DNA of 64,000 bases, from contig JAPEIS010000006.1 in NCBI GenBank assembly GCA_029531795.1, positions 2,790,001 to 2,854,000 on the forward strand. The letters run 5' to 3'. Position 1 is the stretch's first letter. Every line of letters starts with the position of its first letter. This document shows, one piece after another, positions 1 to 11,847 of the stretch. Below the pieces are notes generated by a model. It worked only from the letters and a program-made list of their open reading frames with translations. It ran no database searches and was not told the DNA's origin. The position numbers were made by a program, and so were the translations under genes. Source of the stretch: Sclerotinia nivalis. Its lineage: Eukaryota > Ascomycota > Leotiomycetes > Helotiales > Sclerotiniaceae.

Positions 1-2102
1 TTGAACGAACTTTAAACTATTGCTATTCATCTACAATCTTTGAGTATTTGACCCCATTCAAATCCTTGATTCTCTCTTGGCTTTCATCCCATCTCTTCTC
101 TATGATTCTTTGCCATCGGCATCCCACAACTACTTTTTCCTTGGTATTATTCATCCATCTACTCGAGTACCGACAGCAGCCAGCAACTTCAAAATCAGAA
201 TAGATCAGGACGTCAACTCCTTTTTTCAACAAGAGTCGGGTGTATGTATGTATTTTCTTTTCCCGTCTAATTTCGAAAAGATCTGTTGATGTTGATTGGA
301 ATATGAAATGCTAAAGTGTTTTTAAAGTGCGGAGAGGTGACTTACTGGATACCCGTGAACAAGACATCACATAACCCTGGAGTAAGAAAAGGCGTAGGGA
401 AGGGGTTTAAGAATTGACAGCCATCCTTGGCTTTTTCATACTCGATCAAAAAGAGTCAAGGAAAAACTGTGACTTGATTTGATTTGATTTGACTCAACTC
501 GACTTGACTTGACTTGATATGATTAATTTCATTTCGATGTACAATTAGTTATTAACAAGAAGGCAAAATTCCAAAGAAAAGGAAGAGGGAGAACGAACCA
601 AATCGATGGGACATTACCGGTATATCTAGTTGTCACAGTACAGGAAAGGATATCTCTCGCCCTCCTAATTCTTTTTTAATTGGATTCGGAGAGTTTTTCC
701 ATCAGCTTATACAGAGTACTTAGCAAGACTACCAAACCCTACATACCAATCCAACCCTCGACTTTTCTTCCTCGAATCCATCCATCCATCCATCCATCCA
801 TCCTCACCTCACTCGCACACACACGGGCCCTTCATCCACATTCATTGATTCATTCATTCATTTTCTTACTTCAAACCTCCCGCACTTACACTTCCAATTC
901 CAATTTCACCCACACTCTCGACAATACAGATAGCCATCAGATACATATTACCATTTGGGTATCTGTCGATCTGTCTATCTGCCTATCTGTCTGTTCTGAC
1001 ATCTCACAAATTCTACATTCACGCCCTCACTCACTCACTCACTTACTCACTCACTTCAATCTACCCCCATCCATCCATCATCCATCTAAGCCACAAACCA
1101 CACACACCTACACCTCTCATTCATTTTCCACACTTCAACCACCTCAAATATCCACACAATACCGGCTACCGACTTTTACGAATACCTCACACCTCTTCCT
1201 TCTCTCTCTTTCTCTACTTCAATCATATCCACCCATTCCAACACCACACCCATTTTGATCCACCCATCTGGTCCACCCACATCAACCACTTCAACCACTC
1301 CAACCACTCCAACCACTTAACTTGTCACTTTATCGACTCCTCCGAATCCACCTTAAATGTCAACAAACAAGCCTAAGCTTCACCATTGTTTTCTTCCCTT
1401 TTACTTCTCTCCAAAACAATCTTCGAATAAGTTCAAATCACATTAAGACCTTTGAAAGATCAAAATTTAATTTCTTTTTACAATTTCAATTCAATTTCAA
1501 TTCGAACTCTTTTCCTATGAAAGAAGAGTGAATTAAATATCCAAAGCCAACCTCATATAATATTTCATCTAATTACACAATTACACAATCTCACCATCCT
1601 TCAACCCCCGCATCTCCATGAAATGAGTATCCCGTCTCCGCCATATAGGATTATACGGACCGAATAAGTTCTCCAGGAATTCAATATTCTAATTCTATCG
1701 TCTATCGTCTTTTTCGATCCAAACAGCACCGAGATCGAATACCTATACTTGGAAATAAACTTCTACATACCCCAGACAGAGACAACAGAATCTTATTATT
1801 TGGACGACGTCGATATCAATCATACGAGAATTCCAATCATACGAGAATTCCAATTATACGTACGTACAGTAAGGCTGGTACGTTCAGTACTAGGTAGTAT
1901 CGACCAAAAACATTCAAGACTTTTGGTGTTCAATTCCATTTGATCGTCAATTCTACAGCCTTATTTGTTTTCCATTTTTCCATTCGACCGACTCGACTAG
2001 CCTCGACCAGACCAGACTGATCATTTCAATTGATTGTCTTATCGAGTACCACTAAAAAAAAACAATCTACCATCTTTCCATCCACCCCCCCCCCCCCCCA
2101 TC
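1..2102. other. Intergenic and long leader region upstream of the first Zn2Cys6 gene
   Basis: No convincing gene is seen. The stretch holds degenerate GACTTGATTT-type repeats (475-525), a CATC run (777-803), CACT runs (1026-1056), many CCA/CAA-rich pyrimidine-biased tracts, and a C-homopolymer at about 2086-2099 just before the start codon. An open frame at 680-1258 is all Ser/His/Thr/Pro low complexity, has no ATG at its apparent start and fits a long pyrimidine-rich 5' leader and promoter better than a protein. Long leaders are common for fungal regulators, but transcription is inferred, not seen. Confidence 0.5.
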
Positions 2103-4264
2103 ATGTCATCCTCCTCCTCGGTCAAAAGAGCTTGCGACGCATGTCACCGTCGAAAGGTCAAGTGCGATGGGATAAATCCATGTCGCAATTGTGCTTTAGC
2201 ACAATTATCTTGTACTTATCATGCCATACCACAGAAGAAAGGTCCAAAGGGTTCAAGAGCAAAAGTTATCAGCGAATTAAGACAAAATCAACAATCATCA
2301 CTTTCAGCTAAGACTGCAAATCGCATGAATGGTGTTCAGAGCCCGCCATGTAGTCCTACACTCGCACCCACACCAGGTCTTCTTACGACAGAAATGGTGA
2401 AGGAATGCACTGAATTCTTCTTCGCGAACATGTATCCTACGATGCCGATATTACACAGAGAAAGATTAGAACAGCAAGCACTGTATGTGGATCAGAATGT
2501 CGATACCTATTGTCTCTTGACCGCAATGTGTGCATTCATGATGATCCAACCTGGAATGGGAATACCCGGTGATCCTCTCGGACTGGACAATCTACCTGGC
2601 GCGAACATTGTCTCTGGAACTTTATTATTAGAAGAGACATTGAAAGTTAGGAAGAGTTACGATTATTGCGAATCACCTACACAAAATAGCTTAGTGACAA
2701 GCTTTTTCATCTTCGCATGTTATTACGGATTGGATCTACATAATAAGGCTTGGTTTCATTTACGAGAAGCTACAACATTGGCACACACGTTGGAGATGGT
2801 GAAAGAGGAGACATATCACCAATTTGATATCATTGAGTCATCACGAAGACGCAGATTATACTGGTTGTTATTCGTTACAGAAAGGTGAGATTCTCATAGA
2901 GGCAATTTATTGTCAAAAGCTAACAGAACCACAGATCATACGCGCTTCAAAGACATCGACCCCTATCACTCCAAGCCACGATTAACCTCCCTTCAATCAA
3001 CGATGACCCTACCGATTCTCAAAACCATCACCTACAGGGATTCATCCATCTCGTAAACGTTTACCGCCCATTCGACGATCAATTTGTTGCACTTTGGAAC
3101 AAAACTCGTACCGACTGTTCACCAGCCTATCTCTCCTCTCTTCAAAAACAACTTTCCGAAGCCCTCCCAATATACCTCAACACCACAGAAAACCAAACAG
3201 CAGACCTGAGAACAAGTCAACAATGGTTAAGAACAATGGTATGGCAATTAAGTATACAAAATGGATGTCTCAGTAGCAATTGTGATGATCCAAGTATGAC
3301 ATTTCAATATCCCGTCGATATTGCTAGAGATTTGGCGCAGATGACAAGTCAATTCAGTCATCAGAGTATGGAAGTTCATGGTGTTGGATTGGTGAGCATT
3401 CTTCCTTGGATTGTTTTGTCCTCCCAGCTTGCTGACGATTGTGTTGTGTAGATTGAAAAACTATTCGACGTAGCATGTTCTTTAACCGATGTTCTCTCCC
3501 TTCTTCCCCCGAAGTCCGACCCCTTTACGATGGGCCCTCGCGATTACCTCCATCAATTCATGACCATGCTCTCCATCCTCCGCAACGGCGATCATCGATT
3601 TCTGCCTCTCCTTCTCAACAAAGTTCACGATGTCCTTCCCGGTCTCGTGAATCCTATGTTACAAAATGCACCCGAAAATACTCAAATGTGCGCCGATGTC
3701 GACCTGTTTGATGGGTTCGGAAATACTGGTATCAGCATGCCTCCTCAGAATTACAATGCTATGGCTACTAGTGGTCCTAACGATTACAAGATGGGACATG
3801 CGAACGGAGGTTTAGCATTCGACAAGAGAATTGAAGAATTAAGTAGTCCAAGTGTGACAGGTGGTATGTCTGCCGAAACCACGCCGTTCACATCACCGCC
3901 TATCATGAATTCCGGGATAGAATATCAGGCTTTGGATTATCAAGGATTCCATGATTTGAATAGTCATGCTCACGGAATGGATTTCAAGAGAGAATTTGGT
4001 GTCGAGAATAGAGAAAGTTCATTTGGGGTTTCGAGTCCTGGAGGTATGAGCGAAATGAGTAATGGAGTTGTGAGTGTAAATGGAAATGGAATTGGTGGAA
4101 GAAGACCTCCGATAAGACAAGGAAGCGGAAGCAGTTATGGCATGCCACTTCCAAGAAGTATACCGGAATTCAACCATGGTCACTTCTCGAGAGCTAGTAC
4201 TGGTGGAGAGGACATGGGAGTGGGAGTAAATGGTGTTGATTTAGGCCATCATGGGTTTAGGTGA
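2103..4264 (+). CDS. Zn2Cys6 fungal transcription factor
   Basis: Three exons (2103-2884, 2935-3391, 3452-4264) join in frame to 683 residues. Both introns have GTGAG donors, and a CTAAC branch-like site precedes the first acceptor. The N-terminus carries a binuclear zinc cluster with Cys at residues 11, 14, 21, 27, 30 and 37 (Cx2Cx6Cx5Cx2Cx6C), followed by a PQKKGPKG linker. The middle (about residues 95-400) has the character of the fungal-specific transcription factor domain, with YPTMPILHRERLE and a long helical part. The last third is Gly/Ser/Asn/Met-rich and probably disordered. The start at 2103 is the first in-frame ATG; an upstream open stretch has no ATG. The family binds CGG-type DNA sites in the nucleus. 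The basic linker recalls sugar-responsive regulators such as COL-26/BglR, but I am not sure enough to give a symbol or a target pathway. Confidence 0.9.
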
Positions 4265-6116
4265 TGATGGAGTGGAGTAGAGAATTGTTTGCAGATATGA
4301 CATATTTTTGGATCCGCGATAGCCTGGAACAGGGGCAAAGCACAACGGATTTTTGTCCATCTAACCGTCAAAAGTCGATACTGGAATGGATCGCATTCGC
4401 TTCATCAAAAGCCTCAAGTCACAAATGGAACTTGCGGTATTAACTATGACATTAGCAATCTTTTTTACTTGAGCCTGCCTCCAAATCTGTAAACATCTAC
4501 CAGAATGGAGAAAACACCAACATGACGAGCCATAATTTTCTCGGCTGCTTAGATCGACTGGCATTCTCGACATGGAAGAAAAGAGAAAAAGAAGGGAGTT
4601 GGAAGACAGTACGTGTTATGATATGTTGAATTGGTGATTGTGCAAAGTGGGATTTTATGGAATGGGAATGGGAATTCAAGGACAAAGGAAAGGAAAGGAA
4701 CGGAAAATTACAGTAATGATTCAATGTGGGTGTTCTTGGGGTTTGGGGGTTGGTGAATGCTACTTTGGGGTGGATGAATGGATTGATGTTTTACTTTCAT
4801 GATTTTTTCAGTTGAGAGAAGGAAAATCAGATGGGGATGCGAATGCGAACTGAATGTATATTCGATGTTTTATGTATGGTATGGTATGGTATGGTATGAG
4901 ATGGTATGATATACTATGATGAGGTGATTAGCTTGTCTGTTTAGATATTTGATATGATATCTGTTCTTATTGATATTTTTGACATGTTTTGATTGTCTTG
5001 TTTGAATTGTGAGTGCTTTTGTTGAGAATGGCTCGAGTCAGTCACCGAGGTGTTTACATGGGTTGTAGTGAAGGTTGGTCACCCGTGGTGTTGGTGTTGC
5101 ATCGTGCTGGGCAATATTCATTACAGTCTTGATGGAAGTCTTGATGGAATGGAATTAATATATACTTCCTAACACCAGATTTCTGGTGTTCATTTCCTGG
5201 TGAGTATGGGATGGAATAGGATAGGATAGGACGAGGGGAGACGAAATTCCTTGGCATTTTTTGTTAAAAAGATAGATAGATAGATAGATAGATGTCTAGT
5301 TAGGTAATCAAGCTGGTATTTAGAGTTTTGCATGGTTTTGGGTATACTTGGTGGATGGATGGATTTATTGGGTAGGTTGTGGGTGGTGGGTAGGAGGGTA
5401 GGAGGGTAGGAGGGTAGGAGGGTGAAGGATGGGTGAAGGGGAGTGGAAGGTGAAGGGGAATAGGAGGTGTAGAGATGAGAGGTAAGATAGTTGGGGGGGT
5501 AAAATGGGTTTGTATAACATGTTGATTTCTTGTGGAAAGAGCCGGGGGGGTTGGGGATCGATGAGGATAAGAAAGAACAATATGGGGTTTATATATTATT
5601 TTGATTTCTTGTGGAAAGAGCGGGGGGGATAATGGATTTGATGAATTGATGAGTTGATAAAAATGAAGGTGAAATAGGAGCAGAGAGACTCGGTGTGCAA
5701 AACTTCAATCTTCTAGATAATTTTGGTGATTAAGGTTTAAGGGTTTAAGGGTAGGTTAGAGCTGGATTGTAGGGGATATTGATTATGGAGTGAGATAGGC
5801 GGGGGATATTGGTGTGTGAGGTTTTTTGGGTTGAGACATCTGCATGTACTCGAGTATTGGATAGGACGAATTGAAAGATGTGAGGTGAGGTGAGGTGGGA
5901 GGGTTTGGGGTGAGGATTTAGGGTGGAGATTTGGAGGGGGGATGGATGTGTGGATGTATGATGTGCTGGGAGTAAATAGGTGATTGTGGTGATTGTTTGG
6001 TGGTTGATGATAGTTTGAGGGTGATTGATATAAATGGAAAGGTGGTAGGGTTATATTATAGTTGGAGGATATATAGGAGGATATAATTGAGCCCCGAAAA
6101 TGATCTGAATTGCAAG
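4265..6116. other. Intergenic region rich in simple repeats
   Basis: No gene is supported. The first part is the 3' flank of the upstream regulator. Then come GGTAT repeats (4876-4906), GATA repeats (about 5271-5293), a run of four GGAGGGTA units near 5391-5421 with G-quadruplex character, and two near-identical segments near 5521-5551 and 5599-5629. Purine and GT bias on the plus strand is strong from 5,300 to 6,050. Open frames here on the minus strand are Ser/Pro/His low complexity. Confidence 0.5.
5521..5630 (+). repeat. Direct duplication ending in a G-run
   Basis: The segment TTGATTTCTTGTGGAAAGAG, followed by a run of G residues, occurs at about 5523 and again at about 5601. The two copies start about 78 bases apart with almost no mismatch. 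It looks like a recent local tandem duplication in non-coding DNA. Confidence 0.7.
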
Positions 6117-6404
6117 ATGAGGAAGCTATTACTCAAATCAAGTTTTGGAGCAGGTATATTGAAGGTATTTGAAAAATCCGGAATCGACAAATCGCAATTA
6201 CACACCTTTCTCGTTGGAACCGGAACCCAGAGCGAACTTGGTGAGATCCATTGAAATATCAAGCCAAGGCAGTTTCTCCAATTTACTCCTGAGAAGATCC
6301 AAGCCATGTTGAGACGGGAATTACATCCTGCATCAGGTGTTAAGAAAGGCAAACCGGTGGAGATGGATTTGTACAGCCCATATAAAGAAGTGGTCTTGCG
6401 ATGA
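6117..6404 (+). pseudogene. Decayed small ORF, function unknown
   Basis: From ATG 6117 the frame reads a normal-looking protein of about 95 codons, interrupted by one TGA at 6252-6254 exactly where Trp (TGG) would fit, and closed by TGA at 6402-6404. Residues on both sides of the stop look coding: SQLHTFLVGTGTQSELGEI before it and FTPEKIQAMLRRELHPASG after it. More coding-like stretches in other frames follow to about 6700 (an ATG frame from 6604 and a frame through FVQPSGSRKVTAF), suggesting a longer gene broken by stops and frameshifts. I do not recognise the family. The opposite strand has open frames at 6056-6352 and 6340-6600, which I regard as shadows. Confidence 0.4.
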
Positions 6405-6991
6405 TGGCTGCGTAGGTATAGCTAAAAACAATTGAAATGGATGAAATGCATCTTCCGTCGCTATTTTTGACGGGTAAGGAGTTGGGAGATATTGGGATGT
6501 TGTGTGAGCAGATGCATGGGATTGAGTAGATTTTGAATGATCTGCGTTTTTTTGTACAACCGAGTGGTTCTAGGAAAGTGACGGCATTTTTTTCTTGCAC
6601 GGTATGGACCTAGCCATTGCAGCCTATTGCCACGTTGGCAGAGCTGAAGATATCGTGAGGTTGTACTTTGTTAACAGTGAAGTTTCATAGGACTATTTGT
6701 TGGATCAACAGTGGATGCATACATTGGATGTAAGGTTGTGAATCTGGGGCATATGAAACCCCACTGCTCAGACCTCCCCCTTCATCCAAAAAAAAAAAAG
6801 TCTAGGCCAAACCTTGTCTAGTACTGTTGCGGGGAATCATCGTGAATACTTCGTACCTGCCAAAATGCTTCCTTCGTGTTACTGTACAAATAAAAATATC
6901 CAACCATTAATAGAATATGAGGATTTCTTACCTACATTTAATTGCACAATCTAATCAGAATCGTGTGTTGAGATAATGCTGTTCCGCAGCA

Positions 6992-9445
6992 ATGCGGTCT
7001 CGTACAGGATGGTAACTAGTTTCCCATTACTTTATATCGAATCAGACAGTATAGTTCCAGTGGCCAATAGGCTAATCTTCTTTTGTTATTACCAGTCAAA
7101 CCTGTCGACAACGGAAACTAAAATGCGATGAAATTAAGCCAGACTGTGGACAATGTCGCAAGGCCTCACGACAATGCGTACCTAGTGATGGAGTAGTATT
7201 TCGACATCAACAAAATGCTTCTATGAACGGTGTTGAATGTGTTATTTCTGGCGAAAGAAGTGGTCGATTGGGAGCATTCTACGCATATAGGAATACATTC
7301 GATGAGAGTAGCATTTGGGTCGATGTACCGAAGAAGGGTGCGTTATCTGGAGACGAGATTTCATCGCAAGATGAGTTGGGAGCTGACAAGACTACTAACA
7401 GTAACCTTCTTCAATGTCATCGATCCATATAATATGGAAGCAAGTCCTGAACCCGAGCAACCCGCAGACTCTACTCTTCCCACCATAGGCACTGTGGACA
7501 CAACCAGCGATGGCGCTTATAACTACCCCTCATTTGAGAAAGCCCCAGGTTTAGAAGCTCTTTCGACTGCTGCCACTACCAACATAGAATACATGCGCCA
7601 GTTATCGGTGCCTGTGCAATCACCTAGAGGCATTAACACTCCGCAGCATTCGGTCAACAACCTCGACTTTATACTGAATCCTACTGGACCGGAAGGCCGT
7701 TTGAGTATGGAAATGATCTCTTACTCTTGTTCAACGAGTCATTGGCTAATACTTCCACTATAGGTTCACCCATTGTCGACCCATCATTGAGATCACTCTC
7801 CAAGACGAACACTTTCATCAATGATGTTGATAGTGTCAGAGAGCATGAAGTTGCATTTCTATTGAGACATTTTGGGGAGACCACTGGACAATGGTGAGCG
7901 GGGACTATACCAAAGCTGAGGATACAATTAACTCTATTAGGATGGATTTATTCGACCTCGGATGTTACTTCGCACATCACGTACCTATTCTCGCTGTATC
8001 GAATCCTTTGCTTAAATATTCAGTATGCGCATATGCTGCCAAACAACTTTCGCGTGTGGGAGGGAGGAAGGCTGTTGTTGGTGGTATAGTAAGTGACCAA
8101 GCACTTATGGAGCTCTACCCAAATTCGGACAAAGTTGACTGGGTTTATATTGCTGCAAAATACTATCACAGAGCAATTTCACTCTTGGTGGAAGAACTTT
8201 CCAAATCAGGTGGCAATGATGTTCCAATTACCCCCGCAATCGATAATCACTTCACTTCTCCAGGAAATACCGAATCACCGCGAAGCATCCCGTCTCAAGC
8301 AAGTAATAAGCGACGCCGCTTATCGAAGCCGGTACAGCGTGACGCTGATGAGACTATTGCTGCGGCCGCTATACTTTGTGTTTATGAATTCCTTGATAAT
8401 GCTTTGCATGCTTGGTCTCGCCATCTCAGTGGAACTAAGTCCTTGTTCGACCTAGCTGAAAGGGAAGGGATGATGCCTCTAGATTCACCTTCACCTAGTA
8501 CCCTTGGGTCATTATCTTTTAGAACAAAGCCATCAGTGGCAAGAAGAGCTACGTTTTGGAACTTTGCTCGCCAGGACTTTCTCGCAGCCTGTTAGTATTC
8601 GCATTCACGCTATTTCTGACCAGTCTAACTGTAAAGCAGTCATCAATGAAGTGCAAACACGGCTCAATACAGAAGATTGGGATCTTTGGCGCGCAGCCGG
8701 ACTTCTGATAGATGATCAGGGGTTCGTTATTCCAAGCAACAAGGAAAGCTTATATCCCGAGCTGCAAATGTCTATGCGAGAAGATATGATTTCAAATGCC
8801 TTAATCTGGCTCATGTCGAAAATTGTCAATTTTATTGCTACAGGGGATTCCATCGACAACGTCTACCCCCAAGATAGAGGCAGTCCCACTGCTGTTTTTG
8901 GTATTAATCAAATGACTCTACTTGAAAGATGGCACGAACTGGCAAACGAGCTGGAAGTTTGGTACCAAGGTCTACCGGATACCTTCAAGCCATGTGCTCG
9001 TCTACCAACAATTACGGACGGCAGTTTGCCGCAAGACTCACCCAGAGCTATATTTCCAGAAATATGGTATAGTATTCCCATGTGCGGCTCAACAATGCAG
9101 TCGTATCATTTCACGAGGATACTTCTTCTCATCAACAAACCTCATGAATCGACAACAAAAAGAACAACCGTTTCGAATAGGCTCCATTCCTATCGATCGA
9201 TTGAGATGGAAGTTCGCCATCATAGCCATGAAATATGCGGCATCGCTCTAGGTAGGCCAGAGGGTTCAGTGAGGATTCACCAAGTGCAACCTCTTTTCAT
9301 CGCAGGACAATGCTTAACGGAAACGAAAGAGCGAAAAGTAATACTTGATTTGTTGAAGGATATCGAGATTGACCTCGGCTGGGCGACTGATTATCGTGTC
9401 CAACAGTTGGTGAAAGATTGGAACTGGCATGAACCTTCGACGTGA
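6992..9445 (+). CDS. Zn2Cys6 transcription factor (Fungal_trans_2-like)
   Basis: Six exons join in frame to 716 residues: 6992-7011, 7096-7337, 7402-7704, 7764-7893, 7941-8590 and 8640-9445. The first exon is only 20 bases and encodes MRSRTG plus part of the first zinc-cluster Cys codon, a layout typical of this family. The cluster reads Cx2Cx6Cx6Cx2Cx6C across the first splice junction (CQTC, KLKC, PDCGQC, RQC). Further family signs are the FYAYRNTFDESSIWVDVP segment, the AFLLRHFGETTGQW motif, MDLFDLGCYFAHHVPILA, and an ALHAWSRHLSGTKSLFDLA helix near the middle. This is the DUF3468/Fungal_trans_2 class. It should act as a nuclear DNA-binding regulator; its targets are unknown. An upstream in-frame stop supports the start. 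The next gene lies 232 bases downstream on the same strand. Confidence 0.9.
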
Positions 9446-9677
9446 GAAGTGATGAGCCATTCAAACGGATTAGTACACAAATTTTGTCGTCTTTTGGGAG
9501 CGCATTAAAGAATTATCAATTGTCTTTTAAGAAATAGCTGAAGATTCGTCCGCGAAGAAGAAAGATACACGCCAGATCTTCCCACAGGTCAATGTCAAGA
9601 TCCTTGCGGAGGCAACGGAGAAGAAGCTAGGGACGGTCGGCCTGGTTCTGATTGCTTGAGAGCGTATTGCACATGGA

Positions 9678-10430
9678 ATGACTATGGCAGACCATCATGG
9701 TGAATTGGTGGGAGTCTTCCGCAAAACCGATAATACCATGTTATGGGCGAAATGGTCAAAGTCAACAGGAAGGTGGTCGGTTCCTGTTCTCATCAATAAT
9801 GGCGCTAGATCTACGCATAGACCCGCTCTTTGCACGTTTAATGACAGGTTATGGTGCATGTACCGGGCAACTAATAGTTGTATATATTTGATGTCGACTG
9901 AAAACCTGACAAGCTGGTCATCAACATTCAATCCTGGGGGCACAGGTATCACAAATGACGGACCCTCTATATGTGGGTTTAATGGTAAACTATGTTCTGT
10001 CATCCGAGGCACCAACAACCGAACCTATTGGGTGGACTCGAGCAATGGAAGCTCTTGGTCAAGTTACAAGCAGTTTTCCGGCAACGCCACAATCTGCTCG
10101 CCAGCAATATGCGTACATAATGGTATACCACATGTTTCAATTCTCGACATAAACACAAAGTATTATGTTTCTTGGTTAGAGAATGGTAGTTGGTCTGCCT
10201 TTAACAACAACACAGGGACGATTATAAAATCGGGTCCTTCGACAGTTTCCATGGACGATATACTATTCTCTATGTTGCAAGGACCAAACTATCACGTCAC
10301 TGGTATAGAACGTCCCAATGGAAAAAATCCATTGGAATATCAATTCACAAGCCTTTACTCGACTGGAGATATGGGCATGTGCAAGTTTGAAGACCAGGTT
10401 TTGTGTGTTTTTGGACTGGCGGTGCTTTGA
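9678..10430 (+). CDS. Lectin-like beta-propeller protein (five repeats)
   Basis: A single-exon frame of 250 residues made of about five repeats of 45-50 residues. Each has a hydrophobic strand with a conserved small-residue turn, then a W-S motif: KSTGRWS, LTSWS, NGSSWS, NGSWS, with a divergent fifth. Units begin RPALCTFNDRLWCMYRAT, DGPSICGFNGKLCSVIRGT, SPAICVHNGIPHVS and SGPSTVSMDDILFSMLQG. This pattern fits a small propeller of the sialidase-like or fungal fucose-lectin type; no Asp-box or catalytic signature is evident, so carbohydrate binding rather than hydrolysis is the better guess. No signal peptide is seen. The start at 9678 is the first Met of the open frame. Neighbouring Zn2Cys6 regulator 6992-9445 could control it, but that is speculation from adjacency. 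Confidence 0.7.
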   Translation: MTMADHHGELVGVFRKTDNTMLWAKWSKSTGRWSVPVLINNGARSTHRPALCTFNDRLWCMYRATNSCIYLMSTENLTSWSSTFNPGGTGITNDGPSICGFNGKLCSVIRGTNNRTYWVDSSNGSSWSSYKQFSGNATICSPAICVHNGIPHVSILDINTKYYVSWLENGSWSAFNNNTGTIIKSGPSTVSMDDILFSMLQGPNYHVTGIERPNGKNPLEYQFTSLYSTGDMGMCKFEDQVLCVFGLAVL

Positions 10431-11847
10431 GATAAAGATGAAATGCGGAATATGAACGATCTATCGGCTGTGTCAGGAAAGCTCCTTCTAAAGCCTGCTA
10501 TGCGTTAGGTTTGATTTGGTCTGGTTTCGTACTTTCATTGTTGAAAAAACAAAGCCCAGCTGTTCAGATAGCTGAAAGGTATTAACAAGTCGATGATTCC
10601 ATAGTTACACATCATGTTGTATGGTTTTTCCAATGTAATAATGTTCTTGTGACAATACAATGCGTGAAATGTCGCTCAGGTGTTGTGAATATTGACAGAT
10701 GTTTCCAAGAGTATACAATATCCCTGAACCAAATACTCTTTGACATATTTCGATGCTACTTCGCAATGCCGTACTTTATTCGGCAAATACATATCATGCC
10801 ATTAAAAATGAAATAAATTACTTTCATACCACAGATAAAACCTTGATTATAGGTTCTATCTTCCCACAAATTCTACCTTCCCATAAGTTCTAAGATTACC
10901 TTTCAACAGAACTCCACCCTCCCACCATAGATTATAGTTTCCCATTAAAGATTCTAGCCCCTTCCCCCCTTCCCCCTCCCGCCTTTTCCCGCTTTCTTCC
11001 CCTCTCAAAAATACAAAAAAAGTAATATAGATTCTCGCTATTTCATATTAAATTCTAGATGTCATGAGATAAAAGATGTATAATTTTTGTAAGCTTAGTA
11101 TAAAAGTAATCTTTATTCGAGTTTTAATACAACTGTAATCACTTATTATAATCTTACCGAGTGACAATAATCACTTTAGTTAATTAAAGCGATCTTCTAT
11201 AGATACGGATTTAGATTTTAATGATATGATAATAATTAGAAATTGATTATTGAAGTTATATTCAAAATAATGAAATCATATGAGGCTAGAATACGAAGAT
11301 CTTATTTTGAAAATGTAAAGTATTCTCAGCTACTACTGTATAATCTCAACATCATCCCAAATACCCATATCATCAGCTAATAACCTTCCTTATCCTAGAA
11401 TATATCCAGTACTCATCCACCAGCCTCGAGTATGATTCCTATCACGAAAATTATCTTCCCTATCATCTATATCTACATCTATATTAAACCATTTGAAATA
11501 AGCATAATCCAGACTATCGAAAACTCTGAATAGACATACGCATAAATACAAATAACATTTTAACTATACCGAACACCCCCCACGCAATCGTAAGATCCAG
11601 ACAAAAACGACGCATTCACTATCTACTCTTCTCTTCTCTTCTCCTCTATCATCAATAACCTATCGATAAAAACTCGCTTTCTAATATCAATATTTGTATC
11701 AATATTTGTATCAATATCAATATCAATATCGAAATCAAAATAAAACTACAATTCTCTAACCCAAATCTCCCACCCGTCATAACCCCCCCCCCCCCATCCA
11801 TCCCTAGATACATTGCGTAAAGGTAACGAAGAACCCTTTTTTGGCTG
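10431..11847. other. Intergenic region, AT-rich with short repeats
   Basis: No gene is supported. The stretch between the propeller gene and the minus-strand gene at 11848 has pyrimidine-rich CCTTCCC tracts (about 10960-10990), AT-rich sequence at 11040-11320, a degenerate AATATCAATATTTGTATC repeat (11676-11735), and a C-homopolymer at 11786-11797. A minus-strand frame at 11652-12137 is Leu/Asn/Pro low complexity overlapping the real gene in another frame and is left out. Confidence 0.5.

Noticed and set aside
680..1258. 192-codon open frame rich in Ser, His, Thr and Pro
   Set aside because: No ATG at the frame start, low-complexity composition from CATC/CACT repeats, and position directly upstream of a regulator gene all fit a leader or promoter.
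2103..10430. Secondary-metabolite gene cluster around the two Zn2Cys6 regulators
   Set aside because: No polyketide synthase, peptide synthetase, terpene cyclase, P450 or tailoring enzyme is present nearby.
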